A stretch of DNA of 64,000 bases from the NCBI RefSeq assembly GCF_040957575.1, contig NZ_CP162602.1:806001-870000 (forward strand), in the 5' to 3' direction. Made by a program: the position numbers and the translations under genes. Every line of letters begins with the position of its first letter. Position 1 is the first letter of the stretch. The notes beneath the pieces are model-generated. The model searched no databases. It was not told the origin of the DNA and worked only from the letters and a program-made list of their open reading frames with translations. Source of the DNA: Vibrio sp. HB236076 (GTDB taxonomy: Bacteria > Pseudomonadota > Gammaproteobacteria > Enterobacterales > Vibrionaceae). Shown here piece by piece: positions 34,454-43,491 of this stretch.

Positions 34454-35776
34454 TTATTGAGACAACTCTGGCAATTTATTCGTGACCAATACCCCGACAA
34501 AGGTAAAGACAGCAAACAAGACAATTAAACTCGGCAAAGCCAGTAGCTCGGTCAACAATCCCAAAAAGCTCATCAGTAATAACATCACGCCAATGACCGT
34601 ATTAGAGACGGCGACATAGGTCGTGCGCGTGTTGCCTTCAGACATATCCACCAAGTACGTCTTGCGACCGACGCGTACGCCATCGTGAGCAATACAAATA
34701 CCAAAATAAAGTATGGGCAGGAAACCGCTTAATGCCAACCATTGGGGGGCCAGTTGGGCGATGACAAACAAACCAATACCGATCAATCCACTCAAGCTCG
34801 CGCCTAGCATCATGACTTTACGACTCGACTGATCGGCAAAGCGCCCCCAAAACGGCCCTGAGCACAAAGAGGCCATGCCACTGGCAAACATAAACAAAGC
34901 CAATAACCACATTTGGTTACCGATTTTCTGATGGGCCAGTAAAACGTAATACGGTGCACTCAGTGCGGTGCTCAACAGCAAGGTTCTCGCCAAGACAAAC
35001 TGAAAGAACACCTTGTCGGTCCACAGTAATCGGCATTGTTTCAACGCTTCGAGCAGCCCGTTTTTGCCCCCGTCCGTTTCGCCTTGCTCTTCTTTGATGA
35101 GGCTAAATACCCCCGCGCCTAACAACCATACCGCAGCCGCGCCAATCAAGCTCAACGCATAAAAGACACCATTGCCTTGCCAGTCGACAAAATAAGAGAT
35201 AGCCATCACCCCGGCCAGCATTAGAGTGACTAAGCCTGAACTGCTGCTCGACCACCCATTGACTTGCCCGCGCTGTTTTTTGGGGATGGTTTTGCCAAGG
35301 ACGTCTTTGGCTGCCACTGAGCTTAGTCCCCTTGCTAAACTGAAGATCACCAGCAATAGGATAATCAGTGTCCCGGCGGTTGCCCCGGTAAATAATAAGG
35401 CAACCAGGCCAATCCCGAGTACAGACAACGACTGAATCAGCGCGCCGACGACCCAAGGCCATTTTCTCAGTGGCATTTGCCTGATCAAGCTGGCAATGGC
35501 CAATTGCGGTATCAAGGATCCCGATTCACGGATCGGCACTAACCACGCAATAAACGATGCCGGTACACCAATACTTTGCATGATCCATGGCAAGGTCACT
35601 TTCGGATTAATGAGGGCATCACCAAGCTTGGTAAAAAATTGCGCGACCACCATCTTAATGAAATTGCCCGGCACCACTTTACAGGCGCTATCTGAAATCG
35701 CACGACAAGCCCTGGCGTCTTCATCATTGATCAAATATTCGTATACTTTTTCTAACTTTGGATCTGGCATTTGCAT
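34454..35776 (-). CDS. MFS transporter
   Basis: This 440-residue protein has about 12 hydrophobic segments and a cytosolic N-terminus of about 35 residues. An MFS-type loop is seen as GRFADQSSRKVMMLGASLSG between TM8 and TM9, with WAFGRRADQ-like charge patterns in both halves (KDVLGKTIPKKQRGQVNGWS). The substrate is unknown. It is divergent from gsk with a 118-bp gap, the neighbourhood I would expect in Vibrio. The longer-than-usual N-terminus (DPKLEKVYEYLINDEDARAC) is a soluble segment of unknown role. Confidence 0.8.
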   Translation of the reverse strand: MQMPDPKLEKVYEYLINDEDARACRAISDSACKVVPGNFIKMVVAQFFTKLGDALINPKVTLPWIMQSIGVPASFIAWLVPIRESGSLIPQLAIASLIRQMPLRKWPWVVGALIQSLSVLGIGLVALLFTGATAGTLIILLLVIFSLARGLSSVAAKDVLGKTIPKKQRGQVNGWSSSSSGLVTLMLAGVMAISYFVDWQGNGVFYALSLIGAAAVWLLGAGVFSLIKEEQGETDGGKNGLLEALKQCRLLWTDKVFFQFVLARTLLLSTALSAPYYVLLAHQKIGNQMWLLALFMFASGMASLCSGPFWGRFADQSSRKVMMLGASLSGLIGIGLFVIAQLAPQWLALSGFLPILYFGICIAHDGVRVGRKTYLVDMSEGNTRTTYVAVSNTVIGVMLLLMSFLGLLTELLALPSLIVLFAVFTFVGVLVTNKLPELSQ

Positions 35777-35894
35777 TCCTTGGCCTTTGATGATGAGCTA
35801 AGCATAACCAATTTTGTGATTAAGATCTTTATTCATCCCCTTTGCGTAAATCTGTGCTATATTGCGCGCCTGTTTTTTTCCAAAGCCTGTTATC

Positions 35895-37199
35895 ATGAAG
35901 TTCCCCGGTCAACGCAAATCAAAACACTATTTTCCTTCGTCATCTCGTCCTTTAAATGCCTCTCATGTTTTGCCATTTGACAAAACACCGCGGCCGATTG
36001 TGATTGGCATTGGTCAAACCATGGTCGATATCGAAGCCAACGTCGACGATGCTTTCCTGGCGCGTCACCAACTCAGTAAAGGTCACTCATTAGTTTTGCC
36101 TCATGAGAAAGCCGAGCAACTCTACCAAGAACTTCAACAGCAACATTTAATTACCCATCAGCACCCAGGTGGCACCATAGGTAACACCTTGCACAACTAC
36201 TCGGTGATCGCCGACAGTAAATCAGTGTTACTCGGCGTCATGTCGAAAAACATTGAGGTCGGCTCTTACGCCTACAGTTACCTGTGTAAAACCTCCTCGC
36301 GCATGAATCTCAACCACCTACAAACCGTAGAAGGCGCGATTGGCCGTTGCTATACCTTGATCACGCCAGACGGTGAGCGAACCTTTGCTATTAACGTGGG
36401 TGCGATGAACCAATTACAGCCTGACGCTATTCCCGAAGGCATCTTTTCTAGAGCGTCTGCACTGGTCCTTTCCTCATATCTGCTGCGCGGTGAAAAAGAG
36501 GATCCAATGCCACAAGCGGTAATGCAGGCAATTGAATATGCAAAAGCCAACCAAGTTCCCGTGGTGCTAACCTTAGGCACCAAATACGTGATAGAAAAAG
36601 ACCCACAATTTTGGCAACAATTCATAAGTGACAACGTCACTGTTGTTGCCATGAACGAAGAAGAGGGTTTAGCGTTAACCGGTGAATCAAACCCACTTTT
36701 GGCCGCCGATAAAGCGCTTGAATGGGTTGATTTGGTGTTGTGTACCGCTGGCGAGAACGGCTTATACATGGCGGGATATTGCGATGAAGAGTCTGTAAGA
36801 GAAACGCGTCACGACATCCAAAACGGGCCAATCGAGGCCTACAACCGCCACGAGTTTAGCCGCAGTATGTTAAAAGCCGATTGCGCAAAGCCCGTTAAAG
36901 TCTACTCTCATATCGGCCCTTACCTCGGCGGACCACTCAAAATCAAAAACACCAATGGCGCCGGTGATGGTGCATTATCGGCTTTGCTCCACGACATTTC
37001 CGCCAATGTTTTTCACGCGCAAAAAGTGCCAGACTCACACAAGCACAGTGTTAAATGTTTAACGTACTCGTCCTTGTCGCAAATCTGTAAATACGCCAAC
37101 CGAGTCAGTTACCAAGTATTACTACAGCACTCGCCTCGCCTCAGTCAGTCGTTGCCAGAACGCGAAGACAGCCTCGAAGAAGCCTACTGGGAACGTTAG
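35895..37199 (+). CDS. gsk: Inosine-guanosine kinase
   Basis: The ATG at 35895 gives MKFPGQRKSKHYFP, matching the start of E. coli Gsk; the frame upstream to 35862 is not family-like. The 434-residue PfkB-family protein has QTMVDIEANVDD, GHSLVLP, HPGGTIGNTLHNYSVIADSK and the C-terminal NTNGAGDGALSALLHD with the catalytic Asp. It phosphorylates inosine and guanosine to IMP and GMP in purine salvage. A strong terminator follows. Confidence 0.94.
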   Translation: MKFPGQRKSKHYFPSSSRPLNASHVLPFDKTPRPIVIGIGQTMVDIEANVDDAFLARHQLSKGHSLVLPHEKAEQLYQELQQQHLITHQHPGGTIGNTLHNYSVIADSKSVLLGVMSKNIEVGSYAYSYLCKTSSRMNLNHLQTVEGAIGRCYTLITPDGERTFAINVGAMNQLQPDAIPEGIFSRASALVLSSYLLRGEKEDPMPQAVMQAIEYAKANQVPVVLTLGTKYVIEKDPQFWQQFISDNVTVVAMNEEEGLALTGESNPLLAADKALEWVDLVLCTAGENGLYMAGYCDEESVRETRHDIQNGPIEAYNRHEFSRSMLKADCAKPVKVYSHIGPYLGGPLKIKNTNGAGDGALSALLHDISANVFHAQKVPDSHKHSVKCLTYSSLSQICKYANRVSYQVLLQHSPRLSQSLPEREDSLEEAYWER

Positions 37200-37286
37200 T
37201 TTTACACTGTAAATTGACCTCGACTGCGAACACCGTACTCGACTGTTCACAGTGTTCGGCATCGCGGTTTACCGTCTATTACGCGA

Positions 37287-37331
37287 ATCCCGATTGCGCG
37301 ACCCCTTTGGTAAGCGCAATCGGGGATTTTT
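37287..37331 (+). terminator. Rho-independent terminator after gsk
   Basis: CCCGATTGCGC (37289-37299) and GCGCAATCGGG (37314-37324) form an 11-bp stem, then GATTTTT. The remaining intergenic sequence to glgC (37332-37627) is AT-rich, shows no further gene, and probably holds the glgC promoter. Confidence 0.9.
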
Positions 37332-37627
37332 ATCAATAAGAATATTACTTGAATATAAAATTAATTTCATAAAAATAATAAAAACTCCGCTTTTTCCCTC
37401 ACCACTGACTCGGCTTGATCTTATATTCCCCCAGCCCAAGGTCACTTTTTTCTCAAACTTCGAGTTAGCCCAAATTATCGATTCTCCAGATTGATCAATG
37501 ATAAAGATAAGTGCATTATGATGTGGTCAACTCTGGCTTAACCATTATCAAACAATGACTTCTGGCATTAAATTTGCTTTTTTGCTCTTGTTAACACGAT
37601 AAATATACGAAAAAAAGAGAGAACGTG

Positions 37628-38842
37628 ATGCAAGATACACTCGCCGTCATACTGGCTGGTGGAGTGGGCTCTCGGCTTAGCCCATTAACCGACGACCGCA
37701 CCAAACCCGCTGTGCCTTTTGGCGGAAAATACCGAATTATTGACTTTACACTCACCAATTGCCTGCATTCAGGGCTGCGCAAAATCCTCGTATTGACGCA
37801 AAATAAATCCCACTCCTTGCAAAAGCATTTGCGCGATGGCTGGTCTATTTTTAACCCCGAGTTGGGTGAATACGTGACGGCCATTCCACCGCAAAGGCCT
37901 AAAAACGGCAAATGGTACGACGGTAGCGCTGAGGCCATTTACCAAAACGATTGGCTGCTGACCCGCAGCGAAGCGAAATACGTGGTGGTGCTTTCAGGCG
38001 ATCACATTTATCGCATGGACTACGCGGCCATGGTCGAAGAGCACAAAGAAAACCGCGCCGCAATGACCATTGCTACCATGAAAGTCGCGGCGGAAAAGGC
38101 CAGCGAGTTTGGCATTCTTGGTATCGATAACGACAGTCGAGTGACTTCATTTACCGAAAAGCCTCGTCGACCGGCCACCTTACCCGAGGAGCCACAGGCT
38201 TGTTTGGCTTCGATGGGGATCTACGTGTTTGACATGGATATCTTGCTTGAACTGCTAGAAGCCGACTCGCAAAATCCAGATTCTCAACACGATTTTGGCA
38301 AAGACATCATTCCTCATTTAGTCGCGCAAAATCAAGTTTTTGCATACCAATTCTCGGGTAAAAAAGGCCGTGTCGACAAAGACAGTTACTGGCGTGACAT
38401 CAACGATATCGATGACTATTACCAAGCGAACATGGATTTGCTTGAACCTATCCCACCGATGAATTTATACCAAAAGAATTGGCCAATCCGGACCTATGAG
38501 CGCCAATTGCCTCCAGCGCGCACCGTGTCATCGGGCTCGGGAAATGAAGGCATTTTTATCAATTCCATCATTTGCAATGGCGTGGTCAACTCGGGGGGAT
38601 CGGTTCATCACTCGATCATGTCCGCCAATGTTCGTATTCAAGACAGTGCCACCGTGTCTGACAGTATTTTACTCGATGACGTCGAAGTGGGTGAAAATTG
38701 CCAAATTTCTCGCTGTATTATCGACAAACACGTCAAAATCCCGGCCAATACCACGATCGGATTTGACCCAATAGAAGATAGCAAGCGCTTTCAGATTTCG
38801 GACAAAGGCATTGTTATCATTCCTGAGCACTACCAGTTCTAA
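37628..38842 (+). CDS. glgC: Glucose-1-phosphate adenylyltransferase
   Basis: From the ATG at 37628 (a GTG one codon upstream is an alternative) the 404-residue protein shows the ADP-glucose pyrophosphorylase pattern. The nucleotide loop is LAGGVGSRLSPLTDDRTKPA, the allosteric segment is VPFGGKYRIIDFTLTNCLHS, the site SGDHIYRMDY holds the catalytic Asp, and FTEKPRRP is also present. A left-handed beta-helix C-terminus follows. It makes ADP-glucose for glycogen. No glgA is next to it. ADP-glucose is also a possible donor for bacterial sucrose-phosphate synthases, a link to the sucrose operon 12 kb away. Confidence 0.93.
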   Translation: MQDTLAVILAGGVGSRLSPLTDDRTKPAVPFGGKYRIIDFTLTNCLHSGLRKILVLTQNKSHSLQKHLRDGWSIFNPELGEYVTAIPPQRPKNGKWYDGSAEAIYQNDWLLTRSEAKYVVVLSGDHIYRMDYAAMVEEHKENRAAMTIATMKVAAEKASEFGILGIDNDSRVTSFTEKPRRPATLPEEPQACLASMGIYVFDMDILLELLEADSQNPDSQHDFGKDIIPHLVAQNQVFAYQFSGKKGRVDKDSYWRDINDIDDYYQANMDLLEPIPPMNLYQKNWPIRTYERQLPPARTVSSGSGNEGIFINSIICNGVVNSGGSVHHSIMSANVRIQDSATVSDSILLDDVEVGENCQISRCIIDKHVKIPANTTIGFDPIEDSKRFQISDKGIVIIPEHYQF

Positions 38843-38864
38843 CGCTTCTCGTCGTTTTTTGCTT

Positions 38865-39770
38865 CTAGCTTGCGACTGGATACTCCCGCTCTGCCATGGC
38901 ACCGGGAGTATGAGCAAATTGGCGTTTAAATTCACGACTAAACTGTGAGCTGCTTTGGTAACCCACTAATACCGCGGCTTCACTGACTCGTTTACCCTGC
39001 AATTGAATCAACTCCTTGGCTTTATTAAGGCGCACTTGTTTTAAGTATTGCAGCGGCGGCAAAAAAGTGACCGATTTAAACGCGGTGTGAAAAGCCGAAA
39101 CACTCATACCGACCTCCTGAGCCAAAAAGTTGACCGTAAGTGGCTCGGCGTAATGGCGATGAATATAATCCAAACTGCGGGCAATTTTTGATGCCTTGCC
39201 TTCTTGTCGAGCAAGATTGATCAAGGCCGCACCACTTTCATGCATCAACACTTGATATAGCAACTCGTCCACTAAGGCTTCGCCAATCAATTGTGCGGTC
39301 AGGGGATGATTGAGCGTTTTGGCAATCCGGAGCAAAATCTCGTTGATCTCACCATCTTTTGCGCGGCAGTGTAAACCACACAGCGGGTCTTTTTGCTTGG
39401 CTGGGGCACAAAAGCCCAACTGCTCCAAACGGCTGACACAACGCATTAACCGCGCGCGTGTAAAGTTGACGGCAATCCCCATCAGCGCCTGCTCACCATC
39501 ACACACGGCTTCACACTCTAATGGCAATGGCACGCCAACCACCAAATAATCATTGGCACTGTACTGAAAACGTTGCCCGCCCCCGAACACCGTTTTACGA
39601 CCTGCTGCCAAAGCAATAATCCCCGATTGATACAACAATGGCTGGCGCTCATGGCCGCGTGTGCTGCGATAAATCGACACCCCCTCAATCTCGGTGTGGC
39701 AATTGCCTTCTAGATGACTGAGCTGATGACGTAATAAATATTGGTGTAAATAATGATCAAATTTCAGCAT
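38865..39770 (-). CDS. AraC-family regulator with AraC_N domain (YqhC-like)
   Basis: This 301-residue protein has an N-terminal AraC_N domain (HTEIEGVSIYRSTRGHERQP, YLVVGVPLPLECEAVCDGEQ) and a C-terminal double HTH (LAQEVGMSVSAFHTAFKSVT, and AVLVGYQSSSQFSREFKRQF ending with HTPG). The arrangement matches YqhC, which activates yqhD in response to reactive aldehydes. It is divergent from a YqhD-type alcohol dehydrogenase, which fits the pairing. The end of the gene lies 22 bp from glgC on the opposite strand. Confidence 0.8.
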   Translation of the reverse strand: MLKFDHYLHQYLLRHQLSHLEGNCHTEIEGVSIYRSTRGHERQPLLYQSGIIALAAGRKTVFGGGQRFQYSANDYLVVGVPLPLECEAVCDGEQALMGIAVNFTRARLMRCVSRLEQLGFCAPAKQKDPLCGLHCRAKDGEINEILLRIAKTLNHPLTAQLIGEALVDELLYQVLMHESGAALINLARQEGKASKIARSLDYIHRHYAEPLTVNFLAQEVGMSVSAFHTAFKSVTFLPPLQYLKQVRLNKAKELIQLQGKRVSEAAVLVGYQSSSQFSREFKRQFAHTPGAMAEREYPVAS

Positions 39771-40074
39771 AACGGTGTCATGGTCCTACCGGAAAAAATG
39801 AAACAAAACACGTGTCTGGTGCTTAGCAATGAAAAGACAACAAACACCTTACCGCGTCAAGAACGAGTCGTCACAGCCTAAAGCGGCATGAAGAAACCTA
39901 CCAGTGAAAATTATCACTTTTGTAGAAATAGGCAATTATTTTGGCGAAACCCGCCTTAATAATGCCAACTCCAAACGCTATTATGCACTCACACTGTCGA
40001 GTTAAACCAGCGGGTTCAATCCAGTATCCGTGTTTAACTCTCCCTTAGTGATACAAAAATAAGTGAGTGAAGTT
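39771..40074. other. Divergent promoter region between the AraC-type gene and yqhD
   Basis: This stretch should contain both promoters and the regulator sites, but I see no clear inverted repeat. It includes GGGTTCAATCC, which resembles a tRNA T-arm, but no acceptor or anticodon arms can be drawn around it. Confidence 0.3.
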
Positions 40075-41223
40075 ATGCATTTTAGTTACCACAACCCTAC
40101 AAAAATTCTCTTTGGCCAACAGCAAATCAGCAACATTGCGCAAGAGATCCCGCTTGATAAAAAAGTCATTGTTTTATACGGCGGTGGGTCAATTAAAAGC
40201 AATGGGGTTTACCAACAAGTTGAGCAAGCGCTAAGTGACCACCAATGGATTGAGTTTTCAGGTATTGAGCCCAACCCAACCAAAGAAACCTTAGATAAAG
40301 CAGTCGCTTTGATCAAAGAGCAGCAAGCCGATTACATTCTGGCTGTTGGCGGCGGTTCTGTTATTGATGGTTCGAAATACGTTGCTGCATCGGCTTTATA
40401 TCAAGGTGATGGCTGGGACATTCTCACTGGCGACTATCAGATCGACGATGCCCTCCCCATTGGTGCGGTGTTAACGATTCCGGCGACGGGCTCTGAGTCT
40501 AATGCCGGCGCGGTGATCACCAACAAAGCGCTGCAAACCAAACTGCCGTTCTTTTCACCTAAAGTACAGCCTCAGTTTGCCGTGTTGGATCCCGACACTA
40601 TGAAAACCTTGCCACAACGCCAGTTAGCCAATGGCGTCATCGATGCTTGGGTTCATACTTGTGAGCAGTTTATCACCTACCCTGCTGGGGCCATGGTACA
40701 AGATGGCTATGCGTTAGCGCTACTTAAAGCCCTGAAACAACTGGCCGACAACTTTGAGCAACAAGATGATCAATGGCGCGCTAACTTGATGTGGGCAGCG
40801 AACCAAGCACTCAATGGCTTGATTGGCAGTGGCGTAGCACAAGACTGGGCAACGCACATGATCGGTCACGAGTTAACGGCTCTGTGGGGCACTGACCACG
40901 CGCGTTCGCTGTCGATGATCCAACCGTCTCTGTTACGTGTGACACTTGAGAGCAAAAAAGACAAGCTTGAATTATTGGGCAAAGAAGTCTTTGGGCTAGC
41001 CGATGCCGACGATCTTGCAGAGCAAACCATTAACGCCATCGAAAAACTGTATCTCTCGCTCGACATGCCGATTCGCGTGGCCGATTACGACACCGACCAA
41101 GCACAAGCGATCGACAACGTTCTCAAACAGTTAAAAGCGCACAACATGACCGCCTTGGGTGAGCATAGCCGCATTGATTTAGACGTTAGCAAACGCATTC
41201 TCGATTTGGCCTTTGCAGACTGA
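40075..41223 (+). CDS. yqhD: Iron-type alcohol dehydrogenase (YqhD-like aldehyde reductase)
   Basis: The ATG at 40075 aligns MHFSYHNPTKILFG with the YqhD start; a GTG four codons upstream also fits the frame. The 382-residue protein has the NADPH-binding VLYGGGSIKSNGVY and AVGGGSVIDGSKYVA, the FGIEPNP-like SGIEPNPTKET, and metal-site residues (IDAWVHTCEQ, DWATHMIGHELTALWGTDHA). Such enzymes reduce toxic aldehydes with NADPH. A bidirectional terminator follows. Confidence 0.88.
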   Translation: MHFSYHNPTKILFGQQQISNIAQEIPLDKKVIVLYGGGSIKSNGVYQQVEQALSDHQWIEFSGIEPNPTKETLDKAVALIKEQQADYILAVGGGSVIDGSKYVAASALYQGDGWDILTGDYQIDDALPIGAVLTIPATGSESNAGAVITNKALQTKLPFFSPKVQPQFAVLDPDTMKTLPQRQLANGVIDAWVHTCEQFITYPAGAMVQDGYALALLKALKQLADNFEQQDDQWRANLMWAANQALNGLIGSGVAQDWATHMIGHELTALWGTDHARSLSMIQPSLLRVTLESKKDKLELLGKEVFGLADADDLAEQTINAIEKLYLSLDMPIRVADYDTDQAQAIDNVLKQLKAHNMTALGEHSRIDLDVSKRILDLAFAD

Positions 41224-41252
41224 TATATCAATCTACCTCAATAGCTAGCATC

Positions 41253-41292
41253 AAAAGACCCCAGTCACGCGCCGTGAACTGGGGTCTTTTTT
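41253..41292. terminator. Bidirectional rho-independent terminator
   Basis: AAAAGACCCCAGT (41253-41265) and ACTGGGGTCTTTT (41278-41290) form a perfect 13-bp stem with A and T tails, between yqhD and the convergent S4 gene. Confidence 0.92.
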
Positions 41293-41381
41293 ATTACGTG
41301 AATTCAAAGGTTTATCACTCGAGTTCAATAGGCCTTGGCTTAATTGCAAGCTTGCCTCGTCACTGAGTGTCAAAAGCGGGC

Positions 41382-41921
41382 TTACAAAAAACCAGGAGCT
41401 TTGCGTCCGGTCGAGGCGCGTTGTGAACCATCAGAAGGTGATGAAGACGCCGCTGATGACGAAGACGCTGACTGTGCTTTGTTAGACGGCCCTTTTTTCG
41501 ACGCTGAGCGGCTTTTTTTCGACGTGCGTTTTTGTTGCGCGGCTTTAGAACGCTTGTGCTTGTCTTGCTTATCCGCGGGCGCTGCTAAAGATACGTGCGA
41601 AACCGGTGCATCAAAATCGTCGCCATCTTCTACAGATGAGGTGGATTGAGCCGGCTCTTCAACAGGGCTATCACACACCACGACGTAATACTCACCATCA
41701 AACTCCAAAAAATCACCATCGTACATTTTTCGGCGTTTGCGGGTTTCCAATTCGCCATTAACCGCCACATAGCCTTCGCCAATAAAGTGTTTGGCTTCTC
41801 CGCCGCCGTTGACCACATTGGCCATTTTGAGCACTTTGTAAAGCTCTATCGGTTGACTGCTGACTTCAACGCCAAGGGCTTCAATTTCGATAGCGTCTTC
41901 TTCTGGGATTTCGTGTTGCAT
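41382..41921 (-). CDS. S4-domain RNA-binding protein with basic low-complexity tail
   Basis: The ATG at 41921 is preferred over a TTG four codons upstream. Residues about 1-85 form a YbcJ-type S4 RNA-binding domain: IEIEALGVEVSSQPIELYKV, then NVVNGGGEAKHFIGEGYVAV and NGELETRKRRKMYDGD. The last 95 residues are Ser/Lys/Ala-rich (for example KQDKHKRSKAAQQKRTSKKS) and probably disordered, which YbcJ (about 70 residues) lacks. It is a cytosolic RNA-binding protein of unknown target. The tail could bind RNA non-specifically. Confidence 0.8.
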   Translation of the reverse strand: MQHEIPEEDAIEIEALGVEVSSQPIELYKVLKMANVVNGGGEAKHFIGEGYVAVNGELETRKRRKMYDGDFLEFDGEYYVVVCDSPVEEPAQSTSSVEDGDDFDAPVSHVSLAAPADKQDKHKRSKAAQQKRTSKKSRSASKKGPSNKAQSASSSSAASSSPSDGSQRASTGRKAPGFL

Positions 41922-42175
41922 GATAACTCTCAATTAATGCGATAGGTTCAGTATAACATTGAACGCCACTCAAACGATATCAATACCCGTATCTGTCAAT
42001 CTCACTGTGTTGCTTTCAGTTAACAATACAACACTAAGCGATAGTTCAACGTTGCAAAAGCATACTCTTTCACATTGATTGTTTTCACGTTGATGGTTAA
42101 AAAAGCGCGGCGTTCTGCCACTTGCGTTGGCTCGCTTGACGCTTACATAAGATTTCGTTCGCATCGCGCTTAACA

Positions 42176-43156
42176 TCAACGCCGACGAATTAACTGGCGC
42201 GCAATAAATTCAACCCCGGTGTGGTAACGCTTAGCCGAGGCATTGATGGCCAACTCTGTGGCGCTGTCGGCGATTAACTCAAATTGCTGTGATAACGAAT
42301 TAATTTTAAACGGCAAAAAGTCCAACAAGCGATTATCACCAAAGGTGGCAATGGGCAGTTGATGACTGAGCGTATTGTGATCCACCAGCACATCTAATAC
42401 CCCTTCGAGTAAGGTATAAGATGTGGTCATCACGGCATCGGGCAGTGTGCCTTGCTCAAGCCATTGTGCGAACAGCGCTGAACCCTCACGGCGATCAAAG
42501 TGCTTTCCATAAGCGACTTGCAATTGCTTACCCGCCTGGCGCACTGCTTTCTCCACACCGAGATGGCGCTCTTTAGAAATCGTCAATTCAGGTAAGGCGC
42601 CAATGAGTCCAACGGTTTTGATCGACGGTGACAATATCGATTGCGTTAACTGATAAGCACCCTGATTGTCTTCGCTGACCACACAAGCAAAAAACTCATC
42701 ATCTAAAGGGCGGTCGATAGCGATAACGGGGGTACCGAGTTTTTGTATTGCTAGGTAAAAATCACTGGCGTCGGGCATGGTGCTGGCAACGAGCAATGCA
42801 TCGATACGACGGCTAACTAGAGCCTGCGCGACTTCTTTCTCGCGTTCGTTGTCATCATCAGAGCAGCCTATCAATATTTGGTAACCCGCTTGGCGCGAGT
42901 TGTATTCGAGTAGCTTGGCCAGTTTTGCGTAACTGCTGTTTTCAAGATCGGGAATAATTAAGCCAAAAGAACGTGAGTGTCCTGCTCTTAGTGAACTGGC
43001 TGCCCTATCTGGTTGGTAGTTGTGATCATTGACTACCGCCATGACTTTTTGTTGCGTTTTTGCACTGATTCGATATTGCTGCGCCTTGCCATTGATGACA
43101 TAACTGGCGGTGGTTTTCGATACGCCGGCGAGTTTGGCAATTTCATCCAATGTCAT
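42176..43156 (-). CDS. fruR: LacI-family catabolite repressor/activator (FruR/Cra)
   Basis: This 326-residue protein has the Cra HTH MTLDEIAKLAGVSKTTASYV followed by INGKAQQYRISAKTQQKV, and the LacI-type sugar-binding core (SFGLIIPDLENSSYAKLAKL). Cra responds to fructose 1-phosphate or fructose 1,6-bisphosphate and controls fru genes and central carbon flow. It is divergent from fruBKA, and three Cra-like palindromes lie between them, one nearest its own start, so it probably also controls itself. Confidence 0.9.
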   Translation of the reverse strand: MTLDEIAKLAGVSKTTASYVINGKAQQYRISAKTQQKVMAVVNDHNYQPDRAASSLRAGHSRSFGLIIPDLENSSYAKLAKLLEYNSRQAGYQILIGCSDDDNEREKEVAQALVSRRIDALLVASTMPDASDFYLAIQKLGTPVIAIDRPLDDEFFACVVSEDNQGAYQLTQSILSPSIKTVGLIGALPELTISKERHLGVEKAVRQAGKQLQVAYGKHFDRREGSALFAQWLEQGTLPDAVMTTSYTLLEGVLDVLVDHNTLSHQLPIATFGDNRLLDFLPFKINSLSQQFELIADSATELAINASAKRYHTGVEFIARQLIRRR

Positions 43157-43229
43157 AATAAACGATCCTTTAAAGTGTGCGCATGATCATAGATATCAAT
43201 GCCAAGTGAAAACAGAATTTGCATTATAA

Positions 43230-43245
43230 GCTGAATCGGTTCAGT
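43230..43245. promoter_or_regulatory. Cra/FruR operator 1
   Basis: GCTGAATCGGTTCAGT matches the Cra consensus (TGAAWCG-type half-sites) as a near-palindrome, 73 bp upstream of fruR and on the side away from fruB. Confidence 0.85.
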
Positions 43246-43251
43246 ATAAAA

Positions 43252-43267
43252 GCTGAAACGATTCAGC
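43252..43267. promoter_or_regulatory. Cra/FruR operator 2
   Basis: GCTGAAACGATTCAGC is a Cra-type palindrome with one centre mismatch, 22 bp (two helical turns) from operator 1, so dimers could bind the same face and co-operate. Confidence 0.87.
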
Positions 43268-43390
43268 AGCGAGATAAAAGTGAGGACATCGCCGTTTTGA
43301 TGTTAACTTTGCCTTGTTTTAGGCTTCTCTGTGTTCGATGCGTTGGGGAATGGATTGTTCTTTTTGAGAATGAAAAATTTTTTATCTCAA

Positions 43391-43408
43391 TGCTGAATCG
43401 ATTCAGCA
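43391..43408. promoter_or_regulatory. Cra/FruR operator 3
   Basis: TGCTGAATCGATTCAGCA is a perfect 18-bp palindrome, 83 bp before the fruB start. With operators 1 and 2 it could allow looping across the 335-bp divergent region. Confidence 0.9.
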
Positions 43409-43491
43409 TTCGATTTTTACTGTGATAGGTAAAGTTATTCTTGGTGGCGGCATGGGTTTGCGGCCATCTATTTGTACTACGAGAGGCAACT

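Noticed and set aside
40005..40035. tRNA T-arm-like GGGTTCAATCC
   Set aside because: No acceptor, D or anticodon stems can be formed around it.
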